Shown: piece by piece, positions 9,088 to 16,131 of the stretch
How the letters are laid out: each line of letters opens with the position of its first letter
Position numbering within the stretch: the stretch's first letter is position 1
DNA from: Roseburia zhanii
GTDB lineage: Bacteria; Bacillota; Clostridia; Lachnospirales; Lachnospiraceae
DNA length: 64,000 nt
Reading direction: 5' to 3'
NCBI RefSeq assembly: GCF_014287635.1
Contig: NZ_JACOPH010000004.1
Coordinates: forward strand, 1 to 64,000
Program-made: the position numbers and the translations under genes
The notes under the pieces: model-generated
The model's input: only the letters and a program-made list of their open reading frames with translations
Told to the model about the DNA's origin: nothing
Databases searched by the model: none

Positions 9088-10528
9088 CTATATCACGTCC
9101 TTTCTCTATCTGCTGTTCCAGTTCAGCAATTCGGTGTTCTGTTTCAGTAATAAACTGTTTTCGCTGTTCAGCTTCTGTGCCAATTTCTGCCATTGCTGAT
9201 TTTCGTTTTCCAAAAGCTCTATCTTCGTTTTCTGTTCTTCCATCTTGGAAAGCAGTTCCTCGGTATTTGGCAAAATGTTGAGCAGCTCGGATAACTCGTT
9301 GTTTAATTTTTGTAATTTCTGATTCTGTTTTTGCATAAGAGAGAGTTGAGTGTCCCGGTTCTGCATTTCCAGAATCATTTCTGCCATTAGGTTCTGCTGT
9401 TCTTCGATTTGACCAATCATGGATTCCATTAAGGGTATAATTTCCCGGCTTTCTTCTAATGTCATTTAATCGCTCCTTCCATAATGATAATGCACCCGAT
9501 ACTTTCCCAAAGGTGTTTAGTATCTTTTGCAATAACGTGTTTTGTTGTTTTATGATTTGATTTTCCGCTACTTTCCACGAGCCTTTTATTTCCTGCCCGG
9601 CAAGAAATTTTTGTTCAATCTTTCTTGCGTCAGCACCTTCATGGATGGTAGGAATCTGGAGTTTTCCCTGTTTTTCATAAGAACGGTGATCAACCTGATT
9701 ATGCAAAGGAAGATGTTCATTACACACCTTTGCCCACTCACTCCGCCACAGCTCACAATTTTTGGGATTGTTCCATCCAGTAGCATCGGTCAGCACCCGT
9801 TTCCATTGCAGGCGGTTTCTTGCACCAATCTTCTGGATTCCGTTTTCGTCTAATACAGGGATACGGATTCCATGACGGTCAGGGTTTTTCTTATCCTGCC
9901 ACCAGTCCGGGTGGGATTCGTCAATCACGATATTTCCGCTTTTATCTCTGACAAAATCCCAATCCTTGACTTCTTTCTTTCCCCAAGAATGGTTCGGGTT
10001 AAAAGGTCGCATCGTCAGAAGCAGGTGGACATGGGGGTTGCCATCCCCTTTGTCGTGGATACTCCAATCAGCACACATTCCCTTATCCACAAATGTTTTT
10101 TGGATATAGTCGGATGTATATTGAATCTGTTCCTGTCTGCTCCATTCTTTTGGGAGGGCAAATTCAAATGACCTGCCAAGTTGGGCATCCGCACTTTTTT
10201 CAATCTTCAATACCTCATTCCATAATCTTTGTTTCTGAAATGTGATTTTGAATTTTTCTAAAGCAGCTTCTTTATCTTCTGACCTTTTGTAGCGGACAGA
10301 TTTTTGAAAGCGTTTTATATTTTCTTCTGGTACTATCTGCCATTCAGGAGGTGCGTTTTCACACATCATCAGACTGGTGTAGACCACTTCTTTTTTAGAA
10401 GTGTAATAACTGATTCTCCCGGTTTCCTCGTTTTTCATCACATCCCCATTGAGATATGCGGAAGCGGAGATAACAGATTTCCCTTTACTTCGTCCGACTA
10501 TTTTGATTGTGTAATGAAAAATCGCCAT
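8807..10528 (-). CDS. MobA/MobL-family (MOBQ) relaxase
   Basis: A 573-residue DNA-nicking relaxase that starts mobilization of the element at oriT. The N-terminus MAIFHYTIK...SASAYLNGD places the catalytic Tyr at residue 25, the same position as in RSF1010 MobA. The metal-binding histidines are His158, His166 and His168 (IHDKGDGNPHVHLLL). The C-terminal third is a highly charged Arg/Glu/Gln coiled region that shares its DNA with two other genes. AGGAGG lies 9 bases before the ATG at 10528; an upstream in-frame start would run 25 codons into the oriT region. A helicase or primase domain is absent. Confidence 0.9.
   Translation of the reverse strand: MAIFHYTIKIVGRSKGKSVISASAYLNGDVMKNEETGRISYYTSKKEVVYTSLMMCENAPPEWQIVPEENIKRFQKSVRYKRSEDKEAALEKFKITFQKQRLWNEVLKIEKSADAQLGRSFEFALPKEWSRQEQIQYTSDYIQKTFVDKGMCADWSIHDKGDGNPHVHLLLTMRPFNPNHSWGKKEVKDWDFVRDKSGNIVIDESHPDWWQDKKNPDRHGIRIPVLDENGIQKIGARNRLQWKRVLTDATGWNNPKNCELWRSEWAKVCNEHLPLHNQVDHRSYEKQGKLQIPTIHEGADARKIEQKFLAGQEIKGSWKVAENQIIKQQNTLLQKILNTFGKVSGALSLWKERLNDIRRKPGNYTLNGIHDWSNRRTAEPNGRNDSGNAEPGHSTLSYAKTESEITKIKQRVIRAAQHFAKYRGTAFQDGRTENEDRAFGKRKSAMAEIGTEAEQRKQFITETEHRIAELEQQIEKGRDIDERIQRIKERRTVGRTSALDRGDTRRTRTERTAYRGTEDAAQRISDLEREIKQREQSREYSSIKERLEAGRQSIADREREVAKRKRHDRGMSR
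9106..9465 (-). CDS. small coiled-coil protein nested in the relaxase gene
   Basis: A 119-residue protein made almost entirely of a Leu/Gln/Glu/Asn coiled coil (residues about 3-115). It lies completely within the relaxase gene in a different frame of the same strand. The case for a real gene is its own ribosome site, GGAAGGAG with an 8-base spacer before the ATG, and protein-like heptad patterning. It shares its frame with the DUF6040-like gene that starts 18 bases after its stop. Function unknown; an interaction with the coiled-coil C-terminus of the relaxase is a guess. Confidence 0.6.
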   Translation of the reverse strand: MTLEESREIIPLMESMIGQIEEQQNLMAEMILEMQNRDTQLSLMQKQNQKLQKLNNELSELLNILPNTEELLSKMEEQKTKIELLENENQQWQKLAQKLNSENSLLLKQNTELLNWNSR

Positions 10529-10539
10529 ATCTGGATTCC

Positions 10540-10855
10540 TCCTTTCTGCACATCCGGTATAGATTTCCGGCAACATTGATTTCGATTTTAGAAAAAGCAG
10601 CATTGCCAGAACGCCCTCTGCGTAAGAGTGCCCTGCGCATAGCAGCCTGCATGGAATGCGCCTCTCTGGCGAAGAGTGCCTCCTGTGGCATGAGCAGGTC
10701 TGGCTGAAAGCCCCGCCGACGGAACGAGCCCGGCAAGCGTGAGCGCAGACCGGTTGCCACTTGTGGCAAACTTATTGGGACGACCTCTGGTTGTCCATAA
10801 GTGCGCCCTTCATGAAAAAGCAATGAAGGGAATGAAAAACTCATCCCATCCGCCA
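10540..10855. other. oriT-containing intergenic region
   Basis: This GC-richer stretch between the DUF3847-like gene and the relaxase start holds the origin of transfer at its right end and several further stem-loops, for example TTGCCAC / GTGGCAA at 10754-10760 and 10763-10769. An open frame of 123 codons spans it but reads like structured DNA and is not taken as a gene. Confidence 0.6.
10778..10809 (+). other. origin of transfer (oriT), MOBQ type
   Basis: An inverted repeat GGACGACC / GGTTGTCC (10778-10785, 10789-10796, one G-T pair) is followed directly by TAAGTGCGCCCT (10798-10809). The known oriT of RSF1010/R1162-type plasmids has the same layout: a relaxase-binding hairpin followed by a TAA[A/G]TGCGCCCT nick region. 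It lies upstream of a MOBQ relaxase, so sequence and context agree. Confidence 0.85.
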
Positions 10856-11170
10856 TTACACTTCCTCCATATCGGTATTTGTTTCTTTCTGCATTGCCTT
10901 TGAGAAAAATTTCCCATTGGCTTCCTGCTTTTTCAGAAAACCAATCAGCTTTGGGATGTCTTCCTCCTCAATAGTCGCACCAAGAACGGATTCCACCGCA
11001 CCGCCAACCTGACAGAGCCTATGGGTTCGTTTTTTACTTTCTTCGGCTTTCTTTCGTTTTAGAAGTTCTTTCTTCTGTGCTGCATATCGTTTTGCTTTTT
11101 CAAGGCTTTCCTGTTCCTTCTTTTCCATTTCAAGCATTCGTTCTTCATAACTTTTTGTTGATTTTGCCAT
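10856..11170 (-). CDS. DUF3847-like accessory mobilization protein
   Basis: A 104-residue basic/acidic helical protein. The first half is a Lys/Glu coiled coil (residues about 5-50), followed by a small conserved part (HRLCQVGGAVESVLGATIEEEDIPKLIGFL, shown here only as landmarks around residues 51-82). It resembles DUF3847 proteins found immediately upstream of MobA/MobL relaxases in Clostridia, probably relaxosome accessory factors; that role is inference. It precedes oriT and the relaxase on the same strand and probably shares the excisionase promoter. Confidence 0.7.
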   Translation of the reverse strand: MAKSTKSYEERMLEMEKKEQESLEKAKRYAAQKKELLKRKKAEESKKRTHRLCQVGGAVESVLGATIEEEDIPKLIGFLKKQEANGKFFSKAMQKETNTDMEEV

Positions 11171-11235
11171 TCTTACATTCTCCTTTCCTTCACAAACATA
11201 AGTTCTCGGTTGCGTATCAGAAGAAGCACATGGTA

Positions 11236-11312
11236 TAATCTTCTTGCGTGTAGGTATATCATGGCTTCGGTCTGATAGAACCTTTGGCGGTTTCTTCGGA
11301 AGCCGCCTTTTT
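11236..11312 (+). ncRNA. candidate small RNA antisense to the mob operon leader
   Basis: On the plus strand a TATAAT (11236-11241) is followed about 45 bases later by a clean terminator: GGCGGTTTC / GAAGCCGCC around a TTCG tetraloop (11286-11307) with five Ts. No plus-strand protein gene is nearby, so the pair could define an RNA of about 65 nt, antisense to the xis-mob transcript. The -35 is poor (TTGCGT, 20-base spacing), which keeps confidence low. Confidence 0.3.
11286..11312 (+). terminator. TTCG-loop terminator
   Basis: A 9-bp stem with one G-T pair, a TTCG loop and a TTTTT tail in plus-strand orientation. It sits just beyond the 3' end of the leftward excisionase gene, opposite to that gene's direction. 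Confidence 0.6.
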
Positions 11313-11541
11313 AATTTGCCGCAGTTCTTGTTACGGCTTTTACATTTCCTCTATCCCTCAAATCACGACCTTCATTCGCTTCCATAAACATTTCCAGAAT
11401 ATCGGTTTTAATCAGGACTTTGCGACCAACCTTTAATACTGGAAGTTTCTTCCATTCTACAAGCTGTCTTAAGGTATTTCTGCCGATTCCCGTATAGTCA
11501 GCAGCTTCTTCGATGGATAATGCAATTTTTCTTTGCGTCAT
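11311..11541 (-). CDS. excisionase-like helix-turn-helix protein
   Basis: A 76-residue MerR/Xis-type winged-helix protein: LSIEEAADYTGIGRNTLRQLV is the helix-turn-helix (about residues 8-28) and LPVLKVGRKVLIKTDILEMFM the wing and last helix. Such proteins direct integrases toward excision. GGAGG lies 8 bases before the ATG. Its promoter is a near-consensus TTGACA-N17-TATACT with an operator just downstream. It is transcribed divergently from the repressor gene, the standard lysogeny-like switch of such elements. Confidence 0.85.
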   Translation of the reverse strand: MTQRKIALSIEEAADYTGIGRNTLRQLVEWKKLPVLKVGRKVLIKTDILEMFMEANEGRDLRDRGNVKAVTRTAAN

Positions 11542-11560
11542 ATAATCACCTCCTTATAAA

Positions 11561-11573
11561 TTGCATTATGCAA
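11561..11573. promoter_or_regulatory. operator O1 (TTGCA-N3-TGCAA)
   Basis: TTGCATTATGCAA, a perfect 5-bp inverted repeat with a 3-bp centre, lies in the leader of the excisionase gene between its -10 and ribosome site. The same pattern recurs at 11647-11659 over the repressor promoter. Confidence 0.7.
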
Positions 11574-11586
11574 TTCTTGTGATGTA

Positions 11587-11615
11587 AGTATATCCTTTTC
11601 ATATCTTTTTGTCAA
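11587..11615 (-). promoter_or_regulatory. excisionase/mob operon promoter
   Basis: On the minus strand TTGACA (11610-11615) is separated by exactly 17 bases from TATACT (11587-11592). It is one of the strongest housekeeping promoters in the window and probably drives xis, the DUF3847-like gene and the mob genes. Confidence 0.8.
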
Positions 11616-11646
11616 GCGTTACGAAATATCAAAAACAAACTTTGTG

Positions 11647-11682
11647 TTGCATATTGCAATTTCAGAAAAACAATGCTATAAT
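11647..11682 (+). promoter_or_regulatory. repressor promoter with operator O2
   Basis: TTGCAA (11654-11659), 17 bases, TATAAT (11677-11682). The -35 is itself the right arm of a second TTGCA-N3-TGCAA operator (11647-11659), so the repressor should shut off its own promoter as well as that of xis. Confidence 0.75.
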
Positions 11683-11712
11683 TCATACATACCGAAAAAG
11701 GAGGCAGTCAGC

Positions 11713-12342
11713 ATGAAAGATAAAGAACTACGCAAGCTGATAGGCAGCAGAGTAAAACAGCGCCGTCTGGAATTGAATCTGACACAGCCTTATGTCGCAG
11801 AAAAGATGGGGGTTACCGCTTCTACAATCCTGCGTTATGAGAATGGTTCGATTGACAATACGAAAAAAATGGTGCTGGAAGGTCTTTCGGAAGCACTCCA
11901 TGTATCTGTGGAATGGCTCAAAGGGGAAACAGATGAATATGAAACCGACATTACGGATAAGAGAGAGTTACAGATTCGTGATGCGATGGGAGATATTCTG
12001 GAACAGTTACCGCTTGCCCTTACCAAAGAAGAAGCTGCTTTTTCAAAAGATTTATTACTGCTGATGTTAAAACAATATGGTCTGTTTTTGGATTCCTTCC
12101 AGTTCGCCTGCAAAAATTTCAAGGGGAATGCTGGTCAGACGGATATTGCCAAAACAATAGGGTTTGAATCGAATGAGGAATATAATGAGATTATGTTCTT
12201 AAGGGAAATCACTCCTACCATCAATGCTCTTAATGAGATGGCAGACGTTGTAAGGCTCTATTCCAAGAAACCAAAAACAGCAGAACAAAGGCTTGCAAAT
12301 CTTTTATCAGAAGTCTTATACGAAGATTCCGAATCGGTATAG
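11713..12342 (+). CDS. Cro/CI-family repressor of the element
   Basis: A 209-residue regulator. The N-terminal XRE helix-turn-helix (about residues 8-65; NLTQPYVAEKMGVTASTILRYENG) binds DNA; the remainder is helical with no peptidase motif, so it is not a self-cleaving LexA/CI type. The ATG at 11713 follows AGGAGG; an in-frame start 23 codons upstream would lie over the -10 and is rejected. Two identical-type operators flank the divergent promoters. It most likely keeps excision and transfer silent. The integrase gene follows 86 bases downstream on the same strand. Confidence 0.85.
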   Translation: MKDKELRKLIGSRVKQRRLELNLTQPYVAEKMGVTASTILRYENGSIDNTKKMVLEGLSEALHVSVEWLKGETDEYETDITDKRELQIRDAMGDILEQLPLALTKEEAAFSKDLLLLMLKQYGLFLDSFQFACKNFKGNAGQTDIAKTIGFESNEEYNEIMFLREITPTINALNEMADVVRLYSKKPKTAEQRLANLLSEVLYEDSESV

Positions 12343-12428
12343 TAAGACAACCGGAGTTATGATATACTTACACGCACGAAGCATTTCATCAGTTCCGATT
12401 GTCTAATATCGAAAGGAGATATACGATT

Positions 12429-13724
12429 ATGGCAAAAGGATCTGTAAGAAAAAAAGGAAAGAAATGGTACTACCGCTTCTATGTAGAGGACGCAAGCGGC
12501 AATCTTGTTCAAAAAGAATGCGTTGGAACAGAAAGCAAAAGTGAAACTGAAAAGCTGCTCCGTCAGGCAATGGATGATTATGAAAAAAAGAAATTTGTTG
12601 CCAAAGCGGAAAATCTCACAGTCGGACAACTTCTGGATGTGTGGGCAGAGGAGGAATTAAAAACAGGTACGCTCAGCAATGGTACTGTGGAGAATTACCT
12701 CGGAACAATCCGAAATATTAAGAAACACCCATTGGCAGAACGGAAACTGAAAAATGTAACCTCTGAACATTTGCAATCCTTCTTCGATTTGCTTTCCTTC
12801 GGGGGAGTTCATCCCGATGGAAAAGAGAGAAAGGGGTATAGCAAAGATTACATCCATTCTTTTTCCGCAGTCATGCAGCAGTCCTTCCGTTTTGCAGTAT
12901 TTCCAAAGCAGTATATTACGTTCAATCCCATGCAGTATATTAAACTGCGGTATCAGACGGACGAAGTTGATTTGTTTTCGGATGAGGACATGGACGGAAA
13001 TATCCAACCAATTTCACGAGAAGATTATGAAAGACTGCTTGCGTATCTTCAAAAAAAGAACCCAGCCGCAATACTTCCAATCCAGATAGCCTATTATGCC
13101 GGACTCCGTATTGGAGAAGCCTGCGGTTTGGCATGGCAGGACGTAAATCTGGAAGAACAATGCCTTACCATAAGACGCAGCATCCGATATGATGGTTCAA
13201 AGCGCAAATATATCATCGGACCAACCAAGCGGAAAAAAGTGAGGATTGTTGATTTTGGAGATACGCTGGTAGAGATTTTCCGTAATACCCGGAAAGAGCA
13301 GTTAAAAAATCGAATGCAGTACGGAGAACTTTATCACACGAACTACTACAAAGAGGTCAAAGAGAAAAACAGAGTGTACTACGAATATTATTGCTTAGAC
13401 AGAACAGAGGAAGTCCCGGCAGATTATAAAGAAATTTCTTTCGTCTGTTTAAGACCGGATGGTTGTCTGGAACTTCCAACTACTTTGGGAACTGTTTGCA
13501 GAAAGGTGGCAAAAACATTAGAGGGATTTGAAGGCTTTCATTTCCACCAGTTACGTCACACCTATACAAGCAACCTTTTAGCAAATGGAGCTGCCCCAAA
13601 AGATGTGCAGGAACTGTTAGGACACTCAGATGTAAGTACCACAATGAATGTCTATGCTCACTCCACAAGAGATGCTAAACGAAAATCAGTTAGGCTTCTT
13701 GATAAAGTGGTAGGCAATGATTAA
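12429..13724 (+). CDS. tyrosine recombinase / integrase
   Basis: A 431-residue integrase of the Tn916/phage type that inserts and excises the element. It has an N-terminal arm-binding domain (about 1-52), a SAM-like core-binding domain (about 64-165) and a catalytic domain with Arg227 (AGLRIGE), His373 and Arg376 (HQLRH), His399 (LLGHSD) and the nucleophile Tyr409 (NVYAH), all present. The ATG at 12429 has AAGGAG 10 bases upstream. It is the last gene before the proposed right end. The catalytic set is complete, so the element may still move. Confidence 0.93.
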   Translation: MAKGSVRKKGKKWYYRFYVEDASGNLVQKECVGTESKSETEKLLRQAMDDYEKKKFVAKAENLTVGQLLDVWAEEELKTGTLSNGTVENYLGTIRNIKKHPLAERKLKNVTSEHLQSFFDLLSFGGVHPDGKERKGYSKDYIHSFSAVMQQSFRFAVFPKQYITFNPMQYIKLRYQTDEVDLFSDEDMDGNIQPISREDYERLLAYLQKKNPAAILPIQIAYYAGLRIGEACGLAWQDVNLEEQCLTIRRSIRYDGSKRKYIIGPTKRKKVRIVDFGDTLVEIFRNTRKEQLKNRMQYGELYHTNYYKEVKEKNRVYYEYYCLDRTEEVPADYKEISFVCLRPDGCLELPTTLGTVCRKVAKTLEGFEGFHFHQLRHTYTSNLLANGAAPKDVQELLGHSDVSTTMNVYAHSTRDAKRKSVRLLDKVVGND

Positions 13725-13849
13725 AAAAATTCCCTTATTTCCCTTGTGATTATCTCATAAGGGTAAAAATAAGGGAAACTACATATCATTTCACTAATGG
13801 ACAGGCGGGAAAGCCTATAAAATGGGGAAAGTTAGAGAGATAATTATAT

Positions 13850-13860
13850 AAATTCCAGTT
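13850..13860 (+). repeat. candidate attR core repeat
   Basis: AAATTCCAGTT, the same as at 2262-2272. Recombination between the two copies would remove 11.6 kb and bring the terminator at 13879 to about 40 bases after the stop codon of the small Cys/His-rich gene. Confidence 0.4.
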
Positions 13861-13878
13861 TGTCAATTACAAGTGACA

Positions 13879-13917
13879 TTGAAAGAGTCAGCCCATTCAA
13901 GGTGCTGGCTCTTTCAA
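13879..13917 (+). terminator. intrinsic terminator, probably of the pre-insertion operon
   Basis: GAAAGAGTCAGC and GCTGGCTCTTTC form a stem with an AT-rich loop and a following TTTCAAAAA tract. No plus-strand chromosomal gene precedes it now except the integrase, so it was probably the terminator of the 107-residue gene at 1931 before the element inserted. Confidence 0.6.
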
Positions 13918-14103
13918 AAATTCCATTCTAATAAATTGCATGATAACTTAGAGTAAAAATGAATACCCATTAGCCGGAAATGAATAGAGAATGAATAAAA
14001 GTGTGGTGTTTCGTATAATTATGAGTTAGTATGCATCAGACACACTTTTGTAAAAAGGGAGTTTTTGTATAATATGACAGGTATTTTCTAAACAAATCCT
14101 AAA

Positions 14104-14331
14104 TCATATAACTGCAAGCAGTATCGTACCTGCTGTGATACAGACGGCACCGGCTGCAGATCTTTTATTTAACTTTTCATGGAATACGATCGTACGGATT
14201 GCTGTTGCTACATCGGAATCTGTTTTACGGATGCCGCATTTTGCCAGAATTGCTGTGATCCCCGCAAAAAATGAGGAACCGATCGCATAGATTATCCACA
14301 TTGTAAATTTCTTCCCACTACTTTTATCCAC
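14104..14331 (-). pseudogene. EamA-type transporter remnant with internal deletion
   Basis: A 75-codon frame. Residues about 11-48 ([21 protein letters not shown]...SDVATAIRTIV as landmarks) match the start of small EamA/DMT membrane transporters of about 140 residues, and the last 26 residues (FHEKLNKRSAAGAVCITAGT) match their final helix. About 60 residues between are missing, so the protein cannot be functional as a transporter. Confidence 0.6.
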
Positions 14332-14585
14332 ATTCTTCCCGGATCGTTTCTATAAATTTGCGTACCGCCTGCCAGTTCACTTCGTATATTTTTACGTTTC
14401 GGTAAGATCAATGGCTTATCTAAAAGATCTTCTTTTTCTAGTTCTTTTACGGTATTACCAAATCCGCTGCCACCAGAGGTTGCAAACAGAATGATCTTTT
14501 TACCTGAAAAATCATAGCTTTCCAAAAATGTATTGATGATCGTTGGTGCTACATACCACCAGATTGGAAATCCTGCATCTGTCAA
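14292..14585 (-). pseudogene. chimeric remnant of flavodoxin and LysR genes
   Basis: A 97-codon frame. Residues 5-45 ([28 protein letters not shown]) are the middle of a flavodoxin; from about residue 50 ([18 protein letters not shown]) the sequence reads like the ligand-binding domain of a LysR regulator. A different frame then continues the old coding as [20 protein letters not shown] and stop. Two genes were joined by deletion and shifted in frame. It overlaps the EamA remnant by 40 bases. Confidence 0.5.
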
Positions 14586-14743
14586 GACTGGGACAAAAAA
14601 ATTTAATTTTTCTCTATACCTATTTTATCAAACCCTTACTGATTTTTAAAGTACAGAATCGTTTATCACTATTAACCTTTTCGTTACTACTCAATAAAAG
14701 CCAGCGGCTTATACCCACTGACTCCCTGTATTACTCATTTTGT

Positions 14744-14986
14744 TTACTGCACTGCATTTTGGATAAAGTTCTCACCCTTAAACACAACCTCTATATCTCT
14801 GTCATTGTATATGAGCATCTTATCAATTATATTGGAAAGCACATCCCCATCATACTGCTCCAACATACTATACTGGGTTAGCTGTTCTATCTTCTCCTCT
14901 GCGTCAGGCTCCGGCTTAGCCGCTTTATCCTGCAAATCCGATATTCTGTCATACTCTGCTTTAAGCTCCCTGATCAAATTTTTCAT
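14744..14986 (-). pseudogene. C-terminal fragment of a large serine recombinase
   Basis: An 80-codon frame. The coiled start and the end (LSNIIDKMLIYNDRDIEVVF) resemble the C-terminal coiled coil and last strand of Tn4451/Tn5397-type site-specific serine recombinases. The catalytic N-terminal domain with its serine is absent. It overlaps the next remnant by 26 bases. Confidence 0.5.
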
Positions 14987-15253
14987 TAGACTCCTTCTGA
15001 TACTCTAATTGCCTTAATTCCAAGCTATTCAGCTTATCAAACATCAAAGCATTTTCAGTCAGAAAGCGTCGCATTTTCACAAAAGTATTCATAATATTTA
15101 CACTTACCTGAATAGCTTCGTCACTTCTTAAAACTGCTGACAACATTGCTATTCCCTGTTCCGTAAATGCATATGGTAAATATCGCCGTTCACCTTGGGA
15201 TGATGTATTCCCTGATTCTTTGTTTGAGGTCGCAATTTGCGACCTCAAACAAA
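14961..15253 (-). pseudogene. C-terminal part of an ORF6N-domain protein
   Basis: The frame contains RSQIATSN and RRYLPYAFTEQGIAMLSAVL followed by IMNTFVKMRRFL, the hallmark of the end of the ORF6N domain and the helix after it, known from phage antirepressor-like and ICE proteins. The first half of the domain is missing; the break falls at the 35-base palindrome at 15219-15253. Confidence 0.6.
15219..15253. repeat. 35-base perfect palindrome
   Basis: TTTGTTTGAGGTCGCAA is followed after a single T by its exact reverse complement. It forms a 17-bp stem with almost no loop and lies at the truncated 5' end of the ORF6N remnant. Confidence 0.8.
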
Positions 15254-15293
15254 TTGTACCTTCCTTATCTCACATAGTTAATCAGTTTCGACC

Positions 15294-15490
15294 TCAATTG
15301 ACAGATATTTTCCTCTGATTCTCATGTTTCTTGGCTTCTGCAATCTTTTCATGGATATTGGTGTTGTACAACTTATACAAATCTAAGCTGTGCTTCTGAT
15401 ACTCCGATAACCTCCGCCATCTTTGAACTGTCTGTGTTCGCCTGCTTTAAGAGAGCTACAAACTCTGAGTTTGCAAGCATTGTTGTCTTT
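15294..15490 (-). pseudogene. VirB4/TrsE-type conjugation ATPase remnant
   Basis: The minus strand reads MLANSEFVALLKQAN...VIGVSEAQLRFV, a conserved stretch near the end of VirB4/TrsE conjugation ATPases, then after a frame change LYKLYNTNIHEKIAEAKKH and a stop at 15294-15296, resembling the gene's C-terminus. About 30 residues between them are lost. The upstream end runs into the XRE gene. Confidence 0.5.
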
Positions 15491-15983
15491 TTGATTTTTC
15501 CCCGTCTCTGAATATCAAAAAGAGTAAAACTATTCCAACCCCCAGAAACATTAATGCCAGCAGTAAAACTCCCAGCAACGGAAACCGGAAAATATAATCC
15601 GATGGATTTGTAAAACACTCATTAAAGTTTTTAAATTCAAATCCCTGATATAATTTTGCAAATAATGGCATCAAACAGGAAAGTATTATTCCTATCACTA
15701 TGCAGCCAACCGAAATCCCTTTCCACAGGGTATTCCTGTGTGTCGTATCCGTCTTTTGAATCTGTTCATCCTTTTCGCTTTCGCTATCCATCTCATTATT
15801 CATCAGATAATCTAACGAACAGTCAAAATATCTTCCTATTTTAACCACATTTTCCATATCCGGAATTGTTCCCATTTCCCATTTAGAAATAGCTTGTCTT
15901 GATACATTCAGTTTTTCTGCCAACTGCTCCTGCGATAATCCATTCTGTTTTCTTAATTTCTGCAGTTTTTCTCCAAATTTCAT
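15456..15983 (-). CDS. XRE-family regulator with two membrane helices, probably truncated
   Basis: A 175-residue protein: helix-turn-helix at about residues 5-60 (NGLSQEQLAEKLNVSRQAIS), then two hydrophobic segments (about 88-110 and 134-158). Such membrane-linked XRE proteins are common in Firmicutes and of unknown role. The last ten or so residues (KRQQCLQTQSL) are read out of frame through the VirB4 remnant, so its original 3' end was probably replaced. A ribosome site AGGAG lies 11 bases upstream of the ATG. Confidence 0.7.
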   Translation of the reverse strand: MKFGEKLQKLRKQNGLSQEQLAEKLNVSRQAISKWEMGTIPDMENVVKIGRYFDCSLDYLMNNEMDSESEKDEQIQKTDTTHRNTLWKGISVGCIVIGIILSCLMPLFAKLYQGFEFKNFNECFTNPSDYIFRFPLLGVLLLALMFLGVGIVLLFLIFRDGEKSKRQQCLQTQSL

Positions 15984-16131
15984 AGCATATCAATCTCCTC
16001 TCCTTTTCGGTATGATTAAAGTATAGCTCTTTGTCTCATTTTATCTACCATCCAGACCTTGCAAACCTGTAAACCAGAGTTGTCAAATATGCTACTTCCA
16101 CTGAATACCACATAAATCAAGATATTCCATA

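Larger units (their letters stand above)
13725..14103. other. right end of the mobile element and flanking DNA
   Basis: Just after the integrase are nested inverted repeats: TTCCCTTATTT / AAATAAGGGAA (13730-13740, 13767-13777) enclosing CCCTT / AAGGG (13741-13745, 13759-13763). The candidate attR core lies at 13850-13860 and a terminator at 13879-13917. Beyond that, an AT-rich stretch ends with a GGGAG ribosome-like site and a five-codon frame (MTGIF) at about 14074-14091, which looks like the stub of a lost rightward gene. Confidence 0.5.

Noticed and set aside
10485..10856. 123-codon minus-strand frame between the DUF3847-like and relaxase genes
   Set aside because: It covers oriT and several stem-loops, has an Arg/Ala/Leu-biased composition unlike neighbours, and overlaps the relaxase start. 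It is explained by structured GC-richer DNA.
15373..15618. 81-codon minus-strand frame taken as a whole gene
   Set aside because: Only its last half matches VirB4; the first half is the XRE gene read in another frame. It is described as a remnant instead.
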